Counted from the first letter of the stretch, positions 25,701-38,745 are shown. The stretch is 64,000 nt of DNA from Utricularia gibba (GCA_002189035.1 CM007989.1:2666001-2730000), one strand, 5' to 3'. Made by a program: numbers and translations. The notes: generated by a model not told the origin, from the letters alone.

Positions 25701-26831
25701 ATGTGTTGGCAACGCCTCTTAATTATGGATATTCTTCCCATCTTCAAGGTTTTATAGTATTACTGCTTCACCTAAGGATGAAATAAATCTTCCCGTTTTG
25801 TAGTTGGCATAATTTGTGTATTCGAATTCTTTGTTACAGGTTTACAGACCCTACCAGGGAGTACTCTTGCTGGCACAACTCATTTGTCTCATCGTGGTCA
25901 AAATGTCGGTCAGGTTGGTCCTAACCAGCCTGCGGAAGTTCACTCACAGGCCTCTTTAGTTCTCTGATGGCGCAGGGCGTGATATCATTATCAAATCAGG
26001 TGTTTGAGCCCCCGTCATCCTACATGTTTATGCATTAGATCTGTAAAAGTTTTCTTATATTCCCTTGCTGTCAATTACCTTCAAACAGGACTCTGTTGGA
26101 GTGGATTTTGATCAAGAGAGCCTCAAGGTGCGCCATGAATCTGCAATCACTGCCTTGTATGCTGATCTTCCTAGACAGTGCACGACTTGTGGCCTCCGGT
26201 TTAAAAGCCAAGAAGATCATAGAAAGCATATGGATTGGCATGTCAGCAAGAACAGGGCTTTAAAAAATCGCAAGACTAAGCCATCACCCAAGTGGTTTGT
26301 GAGTGTTAGTATGTGGCTCAGTGGGGCAGAGGCACTGGGTACAGAAGCTGTTCCCGGATTTCTTCCAACTGAGGGTACTGCAGAAGAAAAGGACGATGAG
26401 GAGTTGGCCGTTCCTGCTGATGAAGATCAGAATACCTGCGCTTTGTGTGGGGAACCTTTTGATGATTTTTACAGCGATGAGACGGAGGAGTGGATGTATA
26501 AGGGTGCTGTTTACATGCATGCACCTTCTGGGTCGATTGCTGGATTAGAGAGATCTATGTTGGGTCCTATTGTGCACGCCAAATGCCTATCTGACTCCCA
26601 TGGGGCTCCAACCGATGATGTTAAAGCAGATGAACTGGTATGCCTTTCCTCCTTTCATTTCCCTGATTTTTGTCATCTGGTAAGCAACTGGCGTACCTAA
26701 GTATTGTCACGGACGTGTAGCAGTGTTGCATCTTTTTGTCTAGGTGGTGTGGTCGGATTTTCCTTACCATTCCTTTTTGCCTGCAGGAATCTGCCGAGGA
26801 TGGTAGTCAGCGGAAAAGGATAAAGCTTTAG
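22709..26831 (+). CDS. PCFS4: Polyadenylation factor PCFS4-like (Pcf11 homolog), two frameshifts
   Basis: A Pcf11-type cleavage and polyadenylation factor; in Arabidopsis PCFS4 acts in FCA pre-mRNA processing and flowering. Exons: 22709-23053, 24176-24277, 24361-24624, 24730-25091, 25265-25349, 25455-25748, 25840-25999, 26089-26637 and 26787-26831, about 735 residues. The CTD-interacting domain spans exons 1-3 ([14 protein letters not shown] is characteristic). The C-terminus has a C2H2 finger ([21 protein letters not shown]), a KWFVS patch and a second Cys-pair region (CALCGEPF ... HAKC). One base is missing in a G run at 24936-24939, and another near 25955-25957 in a T run; without correction both cause early stops. 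The large first intron (1.1 kb) has no gene. Confidence 0.9.
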
Positions 26832-28030
26832 ATTTCTTAGGCTCACATTTTTAACTAGCTTCCAGTCCCAGTTTTCCTTCACCCCTGTAAGTTCGTTCCT
26901 GTTTCTCATGTAACTGTAATGATGTTCTCCCACAAGCGTAAGGTTATACAAAACGTTGATCATCAATAGATCTCTCGGCATTTCCCTGTCTTGCTCAGTA
27001 GAGACACCTCGGGATGCTGCAACTTTACTATTGATTGAAGTTAGAAGACATCTGAGGGTATCATGAGACTGCCCTCTTTTGAAAGCCAAGATTTCCTCAA
27101 TGGGTCTGGCCTGCAGCAGTCAGTCAGTCCCCCAAATCTGCGTCTGCAGCAGCCCGAAATATGTGTTGTTTGCAGGGAAAGGGACCAGCTTTGAATGCAC
27201 CGGAAGAAAACCAGAGTTTTGTAGTATGTAGTTGTCTCCATTCCCTGTATCAGAGTCGCTGTTTCCCTCCACGTTTTATCGTTTGTTGTGGGTCTTGCAG
27301 GTGCCCCTCCTACATTTCTCCAGTGGATTCCTAAACCTTTGTTAAAGACTGTAACTTTTTTTTCTTTACCCGCAGTAATTCGCTGTAAAACTTTTTCCTT
27401 TTGGTCTGCGAGGTCTGAGTGGGAATGACGCTCTCAAAGTCCCCATCAGCACGTAGAGATGATCTCCAGAGCCCTGTTGTTGTATTTGCTTGTTTTTTGG
27501 TCCTAATTAATAAATAATATAAAATTATTATTCAATTCATGGCGCCGGCGCCGTTGGAGTGATTGCTCCGTACGGTGTCTCGTGGAGTAAATATATTAAA
27601 AACTTAATTCAATTTCGCATTTAAATCCAGGCCTGCACTTGTTTATCCACCACCACCTTACCATACCCAAAAATTTCCTTATAATAATAATAACATTATT
27701 ATTATTATTATTAATTAGGATACATTCTTAATACCGTAATCCTTTCCGAAATTTAGAAACAGGAGAGTATTCGATATTTAGGTATTTTTTTTATTATTAA
27801 TTGTTAGGAGTTTTAATTTTGTATTAAGGGGTGGATTTGTTAGTAATACGCGTGATTAAGGGAGCGCGTAGGCGCTTATTTTGGCGGCACGAGTGCCCCC
27901 TCCAACTCCCCTCGTCCCCACGATCGTTAGTTCTCTCGCTCCGTATCAGCAGCGCGTATTATATATACATGCATATATAGCGGAGCGCTGCGTTCGCGTA
28001 TGGATTTCGTGTTTGCTGGCGAAGAAATAG
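26832..28030. other. Intergenic: PCFS4 3' region and cyclin promoter
   Basis: No gene is seen. An (ATA/ATT)n microsatellite lies at about 27680-27715. From about 27840 the sequence is GC-richer and contains the cyclin promoter elements. Confidence 0.5.
27879..27888 (+). promoter_or_regulatory. E2F-like site upstream of cyclin D
   Basis: TTTTGGCGGC matches the E2F consensus TTTSSCGS. It lies about 80 bp upstream of a TATATATA stretch (about 27959-27968) and about 150 bp before the cyclin ATG. Function is inferred from motif and position. Confidence 0.5.
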
Positions 28031-29280
28031 ATGGAACCGGAATCTGGGTTTTCGTTTTCTCCTGGGAATCTGCTGCTCTGTGGAGAAAGTGTTGACGCCC
28101 TGTTCCTAGAAGACGAGGATTTTGATGAAGTGGGTTCTGTTGCTGAGGCCATTCTGCGGGAGTCGTATGAGGAGGATTACCTAGAAAAGATTATTGAACG
28201 CGAAGCTTCGAGTGTTGGGGTTGCTTTGGGTGAATTTATGGATGACTGGGTGCAGGAGGCGCGACTCGATGCCATTCGCTACATTCTAAGAGTTTGTGCT
28301 GCTGCGCCCCGCTCCTTAATGCATTGTTTCCAATTTCAGTTATTTATCCGGTTGTTGAATTCTTCGTTGCAGAAGAGGGAAATTCTTGGGTTTAGATTCC
28401 AGACGGCGTATGTTTCAGTAACGTATCTCGATCGTTTTCTCTCGCGGGGATCTCTTAATGTGAGTCGTTGATTCAATTTACTCTTCTGGATTGATTGCCT
28501 CTGGCATGATGATAAACTTAGCAATTTTGTTTGATGGATTCAGGAGGAGGCACCATGGGTGGTGAAATTACTGTCTATGGTATGCCTTTCCCTGGCTGCG
28601 AAAATGGAAGAATCAGGAGTAACAAAACTATGGGAATTCTGTCTAGAGGACTACAACTTTGGAAGCCAAATGATGCAGAGAGTTGAACTTTTGGTGTTGA
28701 TCGCATTGGACTGGAAAATGGGAACCGTCACTCCCTTTTCCTTCATTCGCTTCTTCTCAGTGAAGCTCTGTGACAACTACTTCCCTACCAAAAGTGCAAT
28801 AACTGCAACTGTAGAACTCATTCTAAGCTCCATGACAGGTACTTCACTTCGCATTGGTTTTTGGGTTCTTGAACATGCCTTAGACTCCCACAATATGTGA
28901 ATGCAGATTTGAGTATAAGGAGCCACAAGCCATACGTTGTGGCAGCTGCAGCCACCCTAGTTGCCACCGGCAAGAGGCTCCCAAGAGAGTCCTTGCAGCA
29001 AAGGATCAGCTCCATATCCAGTTCCCTAAATGCAGTATGTACTTGCCTTCAGTTCCCTTTCTCCTGCACATCAAGTACTCCCATCTCATCCCCTGCCTCT
29101 GCAGGAAGACATCATTTCCTGCTATGCATCACTCGCAGCAATGAACAAGGAAAATACCATCTCTCCTGTATTTTCACCTCGTGGGGTAGTGAGAAACTCC
29201 CTCATCTCCCATCTGCAGGCGTAAAAAGGAAGCTGGTCTTCAATGAAGAACAGGGCACTGCAACAGAACAAGAAAACTAG
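28031..29280 (+). CDS. D-type cyclin with LxCxE motif
   Basis: A regulatory subunit of G1 cyclin-dependent kinase. LLCGE at residues 15-19 fits the RB-binding LxCxE motif. Exons: 28031-28291, 28373-28459, 28544-28838, 28907-29034 and 29105 onward. The cyclin box contains TAYVSVTYLDRFLS, LSMVCLSLAAKMEE and DWKMGTVTPFSFI, all typical of plant D cyclins. The native frame stops at 29222-29224. A minus-1 correction at about 29217-29221 would add a basic tail (VKRKLVFNEEQ) ending at 29280, similar to other D-cyclin tails, so I extend the gene there. The subgroup is uncertain, perhaps D5. The protein is 296 residues, or about 315 with the tail. Confidence 0.85.
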
Positions 29281-30962
29281 TTCTCCCATGGCGGCATCAC
29301 CTTCGGCATAGATGAATTATTGAGTATAGAGAGTGGGGTTTTAATTTGTTCCGGGCAATGACATCAAATAGCAGATACACTCATTTGCTGGTACAAGAGG
29401 AGAAGGAGAAAGCCAGCCCCTACCAACAAAGGCTTGTGGCACTCACCTTTTCTTTTTATTATTCTTATTATTATTATTCACATTCATTCATTATGTACAG
29501 ATTTTATTTCCTTATTTATGTATATAAATTGGACTGTGTATTATTTATTATTTATTTATGCATTTTACATTGGAGTTTTTTTTTTCATATTTTCCAATTT
29601 CCAAAAGTAAATAAATAAAATTACTTTTTTCTTATTGGGCCGGAGGCCTACCAACTCCCGCCAAAAGCCCAATTTCAGATGGAGGAAGGCCTGGTAGTCC
29701 ACTTTCTCAGGACAAGTGGTGGTGACGTCATCTTATTTTATATGAATAATTTTTAATAAATGGATCAATATTCTTATTAGGTAGGGGGTGTATTAACAAC
29801 TAAAATAATTCCATTTTATGTGTTAATTATGGTGCTCCCTGCCCGCTGCCCGGCCCCCGCCTATCTCCATTCAACTCTCTGACCAAATTGTTTACCGTAT
29901 TAATTAATTAATTAATTTTACATAAGGATCCTATTTTTGTGCCACATTGCATAGATGTCCCTACATCTTATACCGCTTACATGTGCATCTATAAGTACTT
30001 AAATCAACTCTTCTCATACATTATTATAATCTAAGAACATTGAATTAAAAAAAATCATATTAATATAAGAATTATAGTGTTTTTTAGTTATATGATTTAA
30101 AATAAAATAAATCTTGATGGATAAATTTAATGATAATTCTCATACATTTGAATGGTGTAAAAGTGTTAGAATTTTCTAATAAATTTAAAACAAAAGATTT
30201 GCATTTATTTGTGTGTTGATAAAAAGGGGATTAAAAATAAATTTTCTGTTTAAAATAAATTTAAATAAAAACAATTACTAAACACTGCCCTATTGATCAA
30301 TTTGAGTAGCATTTCATTTATTTTATTTTTAAAAAATGACTATAAATGGAATAGGATGCTAGTAAGTGGGTTACTATAAATAAATATTTGAGGCATTGCT
30401 TTGTGAAGGTGAAGCAATGGTGTTTGTGTTTTAGATATCTAAAGTGGTAATAATAATAATAAAGATTGGAAATTTACTAATACAAGAGGAGGAAGAAGTC
30501 AGTCAGAGAAGAGAACAACACCCCTTCCTTCACCCCTGGCCCCGTCCTTCCTCCACTTTACCATTTTTTCACGTTCTTCTTTCGTGTTTTGATTGGAGTT
30601 CTTCAATGGGGTTTCTCTTCTATCAATTGGGTATTCTTTAATGGCTTCTCAGCTCGGAGACCCATCCTGTTTTTGGGTTGTCTTCTAGTGTGTGTAAGAG
30701 TTTGGTATTTTACTGATTATGTGACTGCAGAATTGAGCTTTTATTGTTTTTGAATGTATTTCTTGCTGGGTTCCCTGGAAATATTTCAGAACCGGGAGTA
30801 TGAATGTTCCAAGTCGTAAAAACATGAGAAATCAGCTGAATTAATCTCGTTTGTTTATACCATTTTGTATAGGCAAAAGAAAGGAGTTTTGTTCGTTTGT
30901 TTGTTTGTTTTTATCAGAGCGTGGTTCGCCCCGTTGAAAGGGAGATTACCAAATATACAGGC
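29281..30962. other. Intergenic and GATA-factor leader
   Basis: AT-rich DNA with a TAAT run at about 29900-29918. Sequence from about 30490 looks transcribed (pyrimidine-rich) and probably forms the leader of the GATA gene. No other gene is seen. Confidence 0.5.
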
Positions 30963-33900
30963 ATGGGAAAGCATGGACCTTGTTATCACTGTGGTGTTAC
31001 AAGTAAGCTCTATGATTCATGGCTATGACTTTTTTTGGCATTGCATTTTTGAAACTGTCATTTTGATGAATTTTTTTCTATACTGTATTGTTGTTTTGAT
31101 CATTTGCGGATGAATTTCTGATCATTTCTGATGTTTTTGTGAAATTTGGTGTCTATATACTGGCTAATCAACGGCCAAATGAAGAATCATGCCCATTATT
31201 GTCCGTGGAGATCATGTGTTTCTAGCGTGTCTTATATTTATCTGATTAAGGCCTATATTTCAATAGATGAAATGCTTTTCTTCTATCTGCCGTTTGGATA
31301 TACTTTTTTTGTATTGACATTTGAAGCCTGGACTTGTATAAAGGGGATTTCATTATAGGTTCCATGGTAATGTGTTGCGAATTTTGTTCTGTTTCAGTTT
31401 GAAACTCATGCAATGCAATCCGTTGAATCAGTCGTAGCACTGGTTGTGCATATAGTGACCTGAATATTATTGTAGGCTGGAAAGTAACTGTGGTTCTGGT
31501 AAAGCCCTGTCAATAGGAAGTGCTCTTCCAGAATTGAACTTCCTGAAAAGCTGTTAGACTGTTGCATAAGCAGCCTCTATACATCCTCCCCAGAAAGTAG
31601 AAAAGAATCTCGTTGCCCTTGGACACTATGATTTTCTCCAACTGATTTTAGAGTATAACATTTCTCACTTCACATGGTTATGAAACAGGCACACCTCTTT
31701 GGCGTAATGGGCCTCCTGAGAAACCTGTCCTATGCAATGCTTGTGGTTCAAGGTGGAGAACAAAAGGGACTCTTGCAAATTACACGCCTCTGCATGCTAG
31801 AGTGGAACATGATGATATTGAGTCTGGATATCCTATGTTCAGAACAGCATCTAGTAAAAGTAAAGAGCGTAAAGTTCTGAAGCGCAAGCTAACTGATGAT
31901 GTAGGCGAAGTTGGAATCCCTCATCTTGAAAGTAGCCATGGAGTTCATAAAGTTTTTGATGAGGATACCAGTAACAGGTCTAGTTCTGGATCTGCCATAT
32001 CTAACAATGAGAGCTGTGCTCAATATGGCAGTGCTGATGCAAGTGAGATGACCGGTGGGTCATCGCAATGTTTTTATTTGCCGCTAGATATTCATCCTAT
32101 TGTATATTCTCTACATTGTCGTTTCTATGCTACTGATTATAGTTCCAACAACATGTATTTGAGTTTGGTTCGTTTGGTGCTCCTCAACTTTTTGTTCGCT
32201 TTCGCCAAAAGTAGAGAATGACAAATGGTTTGTACTTTTGTTGTATCTTCATAGGTCCATCTCAAGCACCAAGTGTGTGGGATTCAACAGTACCCTCGAG
32301 GAAGCGTACATGTTTTCTTCGCCCAAGGCAATCGCCAGTTGAGAAGCTCACAAAGGATCTTTATACCATATGGCAACAACAGCAGTCCTCTTGCCTTTAT
32401 GGTTCATCTGAAGAGGAGCTGCTCTTGGAGAGTGACAAACCTATGGTATCTGTTGAGATTGGACATGGAAGTGTACTTATTCGGCATCCAAACTCAACAA
32501 GTAGAGAAGAGGAATCAGAAGCAAGCTCCCTTTCCTTTGATAACAAGTTTCTAAACTCAAGTTTGGGAACTCAGCAATTCGACAAATCTGCCAATCAAGA
32601 TGTGCCTTTGCGATCTGTGAGGTACTTCCATTTGAACCTTCAAACCAACAAAGCTTTGAATTTTAATGAGATGTACATCCTTTTTCGATGCAATCTAATG
32701 TTCTAAATATTTTCTCTCAAGCAGCATCTTCTTTTGACATGATGTTGCAGCAAGAGGGAAGAACTACTTTCTTTCAAATATATTTTCTGATCAATGCTTT
32801 GGTTTCGCATCTATTTCAGGGGTGGTGGGCAAATAGACAATTTTCAGATTCTTGCAAATCATGGTTCTCCACTACGCCTTATAGATCTTCAGGTATGTGG
32901 AAAATATGAGATGCATCGTACATGTCAATGTGTGCTTCATACATTTTAAGTGGCTGTTTTCTTCGTATAAGTATGAGAAACTTCTACATCTTTCATACCC
33001 CTCATGCAACTCAAGCTCTTATCTTAATTTGATCCTCTCATCTCATGATCCTTTCTTCATACATTGACCATGTGTGTGAGTTGCTAATTTTTAGAGGCTA
33101 ATCTGTTCCTTGTTCATGTGGGAAACTCCAGGTAATGTTAACTGGTACTCTCTTGTCACTTATTTATGTAGGATATTCTTAATTTCCAAGAATTTTCTAG
33201 TCAGTTAACAAATGAAGAACAACAGAAGCTTCTTCAACTCTTACCTGCAGTTGACACAGTTGGTTCTCAGGACAGGTTAGCTCATTGCTTTCAGCGATCA
33301 TTTCCATATATCTTCATGTAGCTGAGTCTGCAGATATGCAAATTATAGAGTATTTTTTTCATGTATTGCTATGGCTTAATGAACGACTAGATACACACGT
33401 CAGTTTTGTGTTTCGCTGTATTAGCTGAGAGTTTCTATTGACTGATCCTCATTCCTTCTTGTTTCCAGTCTTAAAATGATGTTTTCCAGTTCTCAGTTCA
33501 GAGATAACGTATTGTCCTTCCAAAAGCTTCTTGCTGAAGGAGTTTTTGATGGCTCTGCCTTTAAGGTCTTTACAGAAGACTGTAGGAACTTGCAGAAACA
33601 TATCCTATCTGACCGGAGAAAATCCAAGTGGGCCGAAGAATATGTCCAGTTGAAGGTTTCTTAATGTTATTGTCTCCTCAAATGAAAGCCTCACGGCTAC
33701 ACTTACTCTTTCAATCATGTTTCATTCAGGATTTGAAGGGTAAAAGTAACGGACAAAGTGTTCTTCTTGAAGGATTCGATAATTTTGCAACTGTTGATCC
33801 AATGAGAATGAGTATGAGCAAAGCACGTGATGGACAACATAAAAAGCTTCCAGGTAGTACAAGCCTTGTGCCTTCAACTTTTTCTTCTGTGGTTGAATAA

Positions 33901-34391
33901 AAGACCCCTGGGTTCAACTTTGGAGGCTGCATACTCCAGATGGTATCTGATTTAGGCTGCAAGTCAGCCGGCCGTCGTTTCTCTGCCTTTCCTTACAGCT
34001 ACTTCTCACTTACTGGCATGTTTCAACAACCCGGAAGTGTTCTTTTTTTTTTGGCTGAAATAATGAAAAAGCATATGAACCTATACTGTTCTCCATGTGT
34101 TTGATTGGAGCTTTCTTTCCAGGACCAAATATTAAGTTGAAGATGCCTGGGGCTAAAGGTGTGAAACTAGTCGACAAGGATAGCTCCCTCCCATATACAA
34201 AAGGGTTATTTCCATTCCGGAACGATGATCTTTGTTCGATTTCCGATTTAGACATAGAGAGCTATGAACAGGATCTGTTAGTAGATGTTCCCTCCAACAT
34301 CTATCCTGAGTCAGAGCTCCTGATCCCAAGTACTGGAATGGCAAGCAGTAGCAGTTCAGTCTTCCAGGCACCCGTCCTGCATCGGAGATGA
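30963..34391 (+). CDS. GATA transcription factor with DEUBAD domain (GATA26/27-like)
   Basis: A nuclear transcription regulator. The short first coding exon (30963-31002) holds the first zinc-finger Cys pair (C7, C10); exon 2 (31689-32054) supplies the second pair (C29, C32), giving C-x2-C-x18-C-x2-C. Later exons: 32255-32621, 32820-32892, 33172-33275, 33469-33655, 33730-33853 and 34123-34391. The total is 509 residues, close to Arabidopsis GATA26/27. The ASX/DEUBAD-like region covers exons 5-6 ([20 protein letters not shown] then [18 protein letters not shown]). All phases fit without correction. The finger split over a 686-bp intron means exon 1 is easily missed. Confidence 0.92.
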
Positions 34392-34857
34392 CACAGTTTA
34401 TCATAGTCTTTTGGTTGTGTTCTCGGACTCTGTTTTGGACACGAAAGAGCCTTCTGTGTGATTTGTAACCTTCCCCCCTTGTTTGTTGCTCGTGAGGGAT
34501 GGATGGTCGGATTATACATCTGCCGTTACTGTTTGTGTATGAACATGGAAAGGTATACTCAGTATAAAGACAAAAAAAAAAATAATGAAAGCATGAAGAT
34601 TATTAGTTGCCATTCTAGTGCTTTGCTCCACGTATCAAAACAGTATGAGATTGCACATTACCATTCAATTGGACAACTCATTTCAGCACAATGCAAACAG
34701 TAAACTGAAAAAACATCAAATCTGTAACTTACTAATGCCACCAAGAACATTGCACACATTAAATGTAGACTAGCACCAACAATAGCACCTAGTAGCATCG
34801 AGGACTCAGAAGCAGCATCATTGCAAATGATGGAACTTCTCATACAGGATAAGAAAT
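34392..34857. other. GATA 3' region and minus-strand 3' region
   Basis: No coding sequence. It probably contains the 3' ends of the GATA gene and of an unidentified minus-strand gene. Confidence 0.4.
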
Positions 34858-34962
34858 TCAACTCCCTAAATATTCAAGCTTTCCCTCCTCCTTCATCCAG
34901 GCTTGGGACTGGCTGCGCAATTTTGCACAGGCGGAGTTAAAAGCTTCGCATCTCAATCTAAC
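34858..34962 (-). CDS. Possible terminal exon of an unidentified small gene
   Basis: A 34-codon open stretch ends in TGA (34858-34860) on the minus strand. It is preceded by a good acceptor (TTCTGTTTTAG) at 34963-34964. The peptide is protein-like, with Lys/Glu/Gln and paired aromatic residues (ending AWMKEEGKLEYLGS), and is not low complexity. I do not recognise the family. Upstream coding exons could not be assembled. A candidate non-coding first exon near 35530-35640, with donor GAG-GTTTGC, and a site II-rich promoter above it suggest a real minus-strand transcription unit of about 0.8 kb. Confidence 0.35.
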   Translation of the reverse strand, partial: VRLRCEAFNSACAKLRSQSQAWMKEEGKLEYLGS

Positions 34963-35640
34963 CTAAAACAGAAACTGACAACTTAGGGCATGCCTTTAAT
35001 AAATAAAAAGCTCTAAAACGATAACTGCTAAACAGTCCTACACCACACTACCACAAATAGCACCATCCTAAAACAATAACGACATCATAAATTACCACCA
35101 TTGCTCCGCAGCCCCGAGGTTGCAATGGAAAAAGAGGATGGATGCTAAAGCTCTGCAGACTAACATTAATCACCAGAATGATGAATACGAAAGGTCACAA
35201 GTTTGATTCTTGGAATGCCCTTTTTTGCCCCATTCATAAGAACCCAATTTTAAAGACATCCATTAATTTCAAAAGCGTGAATTTCAATTAGGGTTTCAAT
35301 TTCTTTTTTAAATCCAACAATCTAATCGAACCGGCACCAACCGCCAATCAAAAACACAAATAGAAATATATCCAGGAACGAACGAAAAAAAAAGCCCTTC
35401 AGATTGATACAAAATCTACACAAAGGAACAACAAGAAATCATGGAATCAAGAAGAAGGAAGAACAACAAACAATTTCAGAAACAAAACAAAATAAATCTG
35501 AAAGATTAGAAGGCAAGCAAACCTCGAAAATCACAAACGCTCCACCTAAAGACTACGAACCCTACAATCTACAAACTACAGAATCAAAGAACAGAAAAGA
35601 CATGATCTATAATTCTATATGCATGGCGTGAGTCGGTGCA
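34963..35640 (-). other. Probable intron and leader of the unidentified minus-strand gene
   Basis: T-rich on the minus strand, as plant introns are, with a candidate leader exon at the right end. No conserved coding segment was recognised. Confidence 0.35.
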
Positions 35641-35745
35641 TTGGGACGAATCATAAATTGGGGAAAAGCCCAATTGTAGTATTCCTGGCCCAATATCAGG
35701 GTCTATGCGGGCCGTTGTATAGACCTATATCAGGCCCAAATTGTA
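35641..35745 (-). promoter_or_regulatory. Site II cluster
   Basis: Four TGGGC(C/T)-type or GGGCC elements in about 80 bp (near 35668, 35689, 35708 and 35733, read on the minus strand). This density is typical of promoters of housekeeping plant genes. It is placed to drive the minus-strand unit to its left. Confidence 0.45.
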
Positions 35746-36067
35746 TGTGGATATGTGAAATTACCTTCAAATATAATATGCCCATAAAAATTTAGTTATT
35801 TTTAAGACGTTGCTTCAAATAAATTCATAATTTTCAGACACTTTATTTATATGTAATTTATATTTTGGTTTAAAACTATTTATAAATCAATAAAACCAAG
35901 CGGTTTCTTTGCTCTCACTCACAAGAGATCAAGTCCACAAAGTGAGAGCAAGGCCTATGTAACAAAAGATGCACATAAAATAATCTAAGAGGTGCGGCAG
36001 TGAATAAACTACTACATTTTTGCTGTTGTTGTGTATCCACAGACCTCCAACTGCAAATTCTGAGGAC

Positions 36068-38049
36068 TTACACAAGCTGAGCCTTTTTCAAGTCTGACAT
36101 GATACCTTTGTCTTCGCTCCCCCTCTCATTGTACAGAACCTTCGGATTGCATACATTTGTGTCGTGTCAGAAGTGATGCAAACTGGGAAATGGGAAGTGA
36201 AAAACTCCATGCACGTACCTTGTCAATGATCCCATATTCAACAGCTTCACTGGGGCTGAAGTATTTTGGGCGCCTGATGTCTGCTTCGATCTCCTCAGGT
36301 GACTTTCCGATGTGTTTTGCATACAGTTTGACCTATCAAAGGCTTATCAGTGTGAGAGAAGAGGACTGCAGACTGTGCTTGCGAACTGTGGTTCTGACGA
36401 CCAGGTTCACAATTTTTAAGAGCTTGTGTTAGACACATGCCCCACAGCTTTGTTGAGATTGAAGCACATAGAGAGATTAAGAGAAACTAGCATACTGGGC
36501 AATGGTCACTTTACCAACTCATCCTTGACATTACTGACTTCTTTCCGCATGAGCTCTACATCAGTTGCTTGACCTTGGAATCTAGCAATTGGCTGAAACT
36601 TTCAACTGTTAAAACAAATAAGTGGAGAAAAGCATGGATAGCCAAAATCATCGCTCTTGGGATACTACAGTACTGCTTATGATGGTTATGCACAAAATTC
36701 TTCAGATATGAACCACAGCGTTTCTTGGCGAGTATTAAGAGTACACACCTGCTTTATCATGATTGTGGATGAGGGTAGGGCAGAACGGTTTCCCTTTGCA
36801 CCGGCGGCCAGTAGCAGTGCTGCCTCACCCCATGCATTCCCCACACAGAGGGTAAAAATAGGTGGCTTCACATACCTACAATCTTTTATACATTAGAATG
36901 CTCAAAAGGAAATGTTCGTAAATCAAACTAAGAGAAATAAATTCTTCTACTAGATACAATTTATGGGAAACCTCTTCACAACAAAACAAGCTGAATAAAT
37001 GTGGGATTTAAAAGGATGTTCATTCATCTACTGCAAGTTGTATTTTGGTTTTTCACTCGCAATGTGAAATTAATACAATCCAGAACAGCAGAACCGTAAA
37101 GAAAAAGAACAAACAGATAGCGATGAATAAGTGAAGGAATTGTGACCTCATAACATCATATACAGCAAAAGCTTCTGTCTCATAGCCCAATTTCTCCCCT
37201 CCCTACAGAATGAAAAGGTTCAAAATAAAAAATGTGATCAAAGAGGTCACGATGCTTCATGTCCTTGGATAGAGAATACGCAAAAATATATTACAAATTA
37301 GCATATAATTCATTATGAAGCACACGTGTTACAAATTTTTTTTCCCAATGCTCTTCGATCAAGGCAAAAATCCAGTAAGAGTACAATTCGACATATCCAG
37401 ACCCAGTTATAAAAATAATGCATGACAAAACATACATAAACATCATTTTATAAACGCCTAAACATCCAAAAAAACTAATTGTAGAACAGGATGATTCCAC
37501 AACATAAAATTTTCAGTTGAAGATATGCAACACAGAATCTCTAACCTTTGTGGTCCCCGTGGAATTTATGTACAGATAAATAGGCTTCTTGTCATCTTCA
37601 TACTGAAGGTAAAGAAATTCTGCTAATATAAGTTCTGTAACGGATGGAACCAGCGACATTCCCAAATAGACAATGCGATTCTTGTACAAGTAGGAGGCTA
37701 AATCAGGTGGAGGTTGCTCCCAAGCACTTCCCCTAGAGAAAGGAATAACCTTACACCCAAACACACCGATGATTTGAATTAGGCAAAAATACAACACTTT
37801 TTCTCAAAAAATCAAACTAAAGAGAGGTAAGAAAAAAAGAAAAAGAAAAAACCATACCATAGTCACAACACCGCGTTTCGAAGAAGAACTAGAAAGGGAG
37901 GGATTCAGCGATGGAGTTCGGATCTTCACGCCGGAAAATTGACCGGAGACGCTGCCTCCCACGAACGGGCACATAAAAGTTGTAGAAAGAGGCGCGCGAG
38001 AGGCAATCTGATTCGGAATCGGAGCAGTTTGGAGAAAATGGGTAGCCAT
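36068..38049 (-). CDS. CLPR4: ClpR4, non-catalytic chloroplast Clp protease subunit
   Basis: A plastid-targeted ClpP-like subunit without a catalytic Ser, part of the ClpP/R core ring. Exons on the minus strand: 38049-37858, 37749-37546, 37202-37147, 36875-36749, 36592-36515, 36332-36219 and 36139-36068, 280 residues in phase. Exon 1 encodes a Ser/Thr/Arg-rich transit peptide. The start chosen is the ATG at 38049. Exon 2 carries RIVYLGMSLVPSVTELILAE and the INSTGTT segment. In exon 4 the position of the ClpP nucleophile motif reads CVGNAWGEAALLL, with Gly-Glu instead of Ser, as expected for ClpR. The C-terminal exon ends SDLKKAQLV. It closely resembles Arabidopsis ClpR4. Confidence 0.93.
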
Positions 38050-38745
38050 ATCTGCTGCCACTGGGAATTGTTTCAGGACTCCGGAGACGGGCGCATGGAA
38101 GAAAAAGAGATTGAAGTATTGAATGGATAAATAATTAAATGGTAAAATAGATTTTTATTGAATGGTAAAATTAAAAATAGCCCAACCCCATCGGCAAAAA
38201 ATCCTCTGTTTTCCCTCTCATCGAAGTTCTCGTTTGCGACAACGTTTCCGACGTCCGCCGCAGGCGGTGGCTTTTATCTTCGATGTATAACACGTGTGGA
38301 GGCAGACAACTCTTGCCGGAGGTTCACACGTTCTGCCTTCTTTCTGTTTTCTTAGCCGTTTTAGTTAGTTGGTCTCTTTCCTTTGTCCCCCTGTTGCAGG
38401 ATTATCTTTTGTTGTTAGATCTTCATGAATGATGAGAATGGAATTGGATCTGCAATAGAATGAACACAGAAAATAAAATCTAGATACAGAACTTGTTACA
38501 CAACCAGCACAATTCTTGCTATCCCTCATACGATCGTTCTGTTCCATGCAAAGCCATACAGTGTGGTAACCTTTCTTGAGTTTCTATAAGAACACAGCCA
38601 TCCAGCAGCAAGCAAGAGATCACTGGGATCCGATCTCCGATGGGTGATTTCGGCAAGCAAAAACAATTTCCGTCTGCAATGATGCACAGTAAAAAGCTTT
38701 CATGTAAGTCAGGATGGGAGTGAAAGAGCACCATCTATTTCTCTT
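38050..38745. other. ClpR4 promoter and O-fucosyltransferase 3' region
   Basis: Upstream sequence of ClpR4 and, further right, the 3' untranslated region of the neighbouring minus-strand gene. No additional gene is seen. Confidence 0.5.

Noticed and set aside
35100-35230. tRNA-like T-arm (4-bp stem with a 7-base loop) suggesting a SINE
   Set aside because: The loop lacks the conserved C, no convincing A box, terminal poly-A or target-site duplication is seen, and the match is too short.
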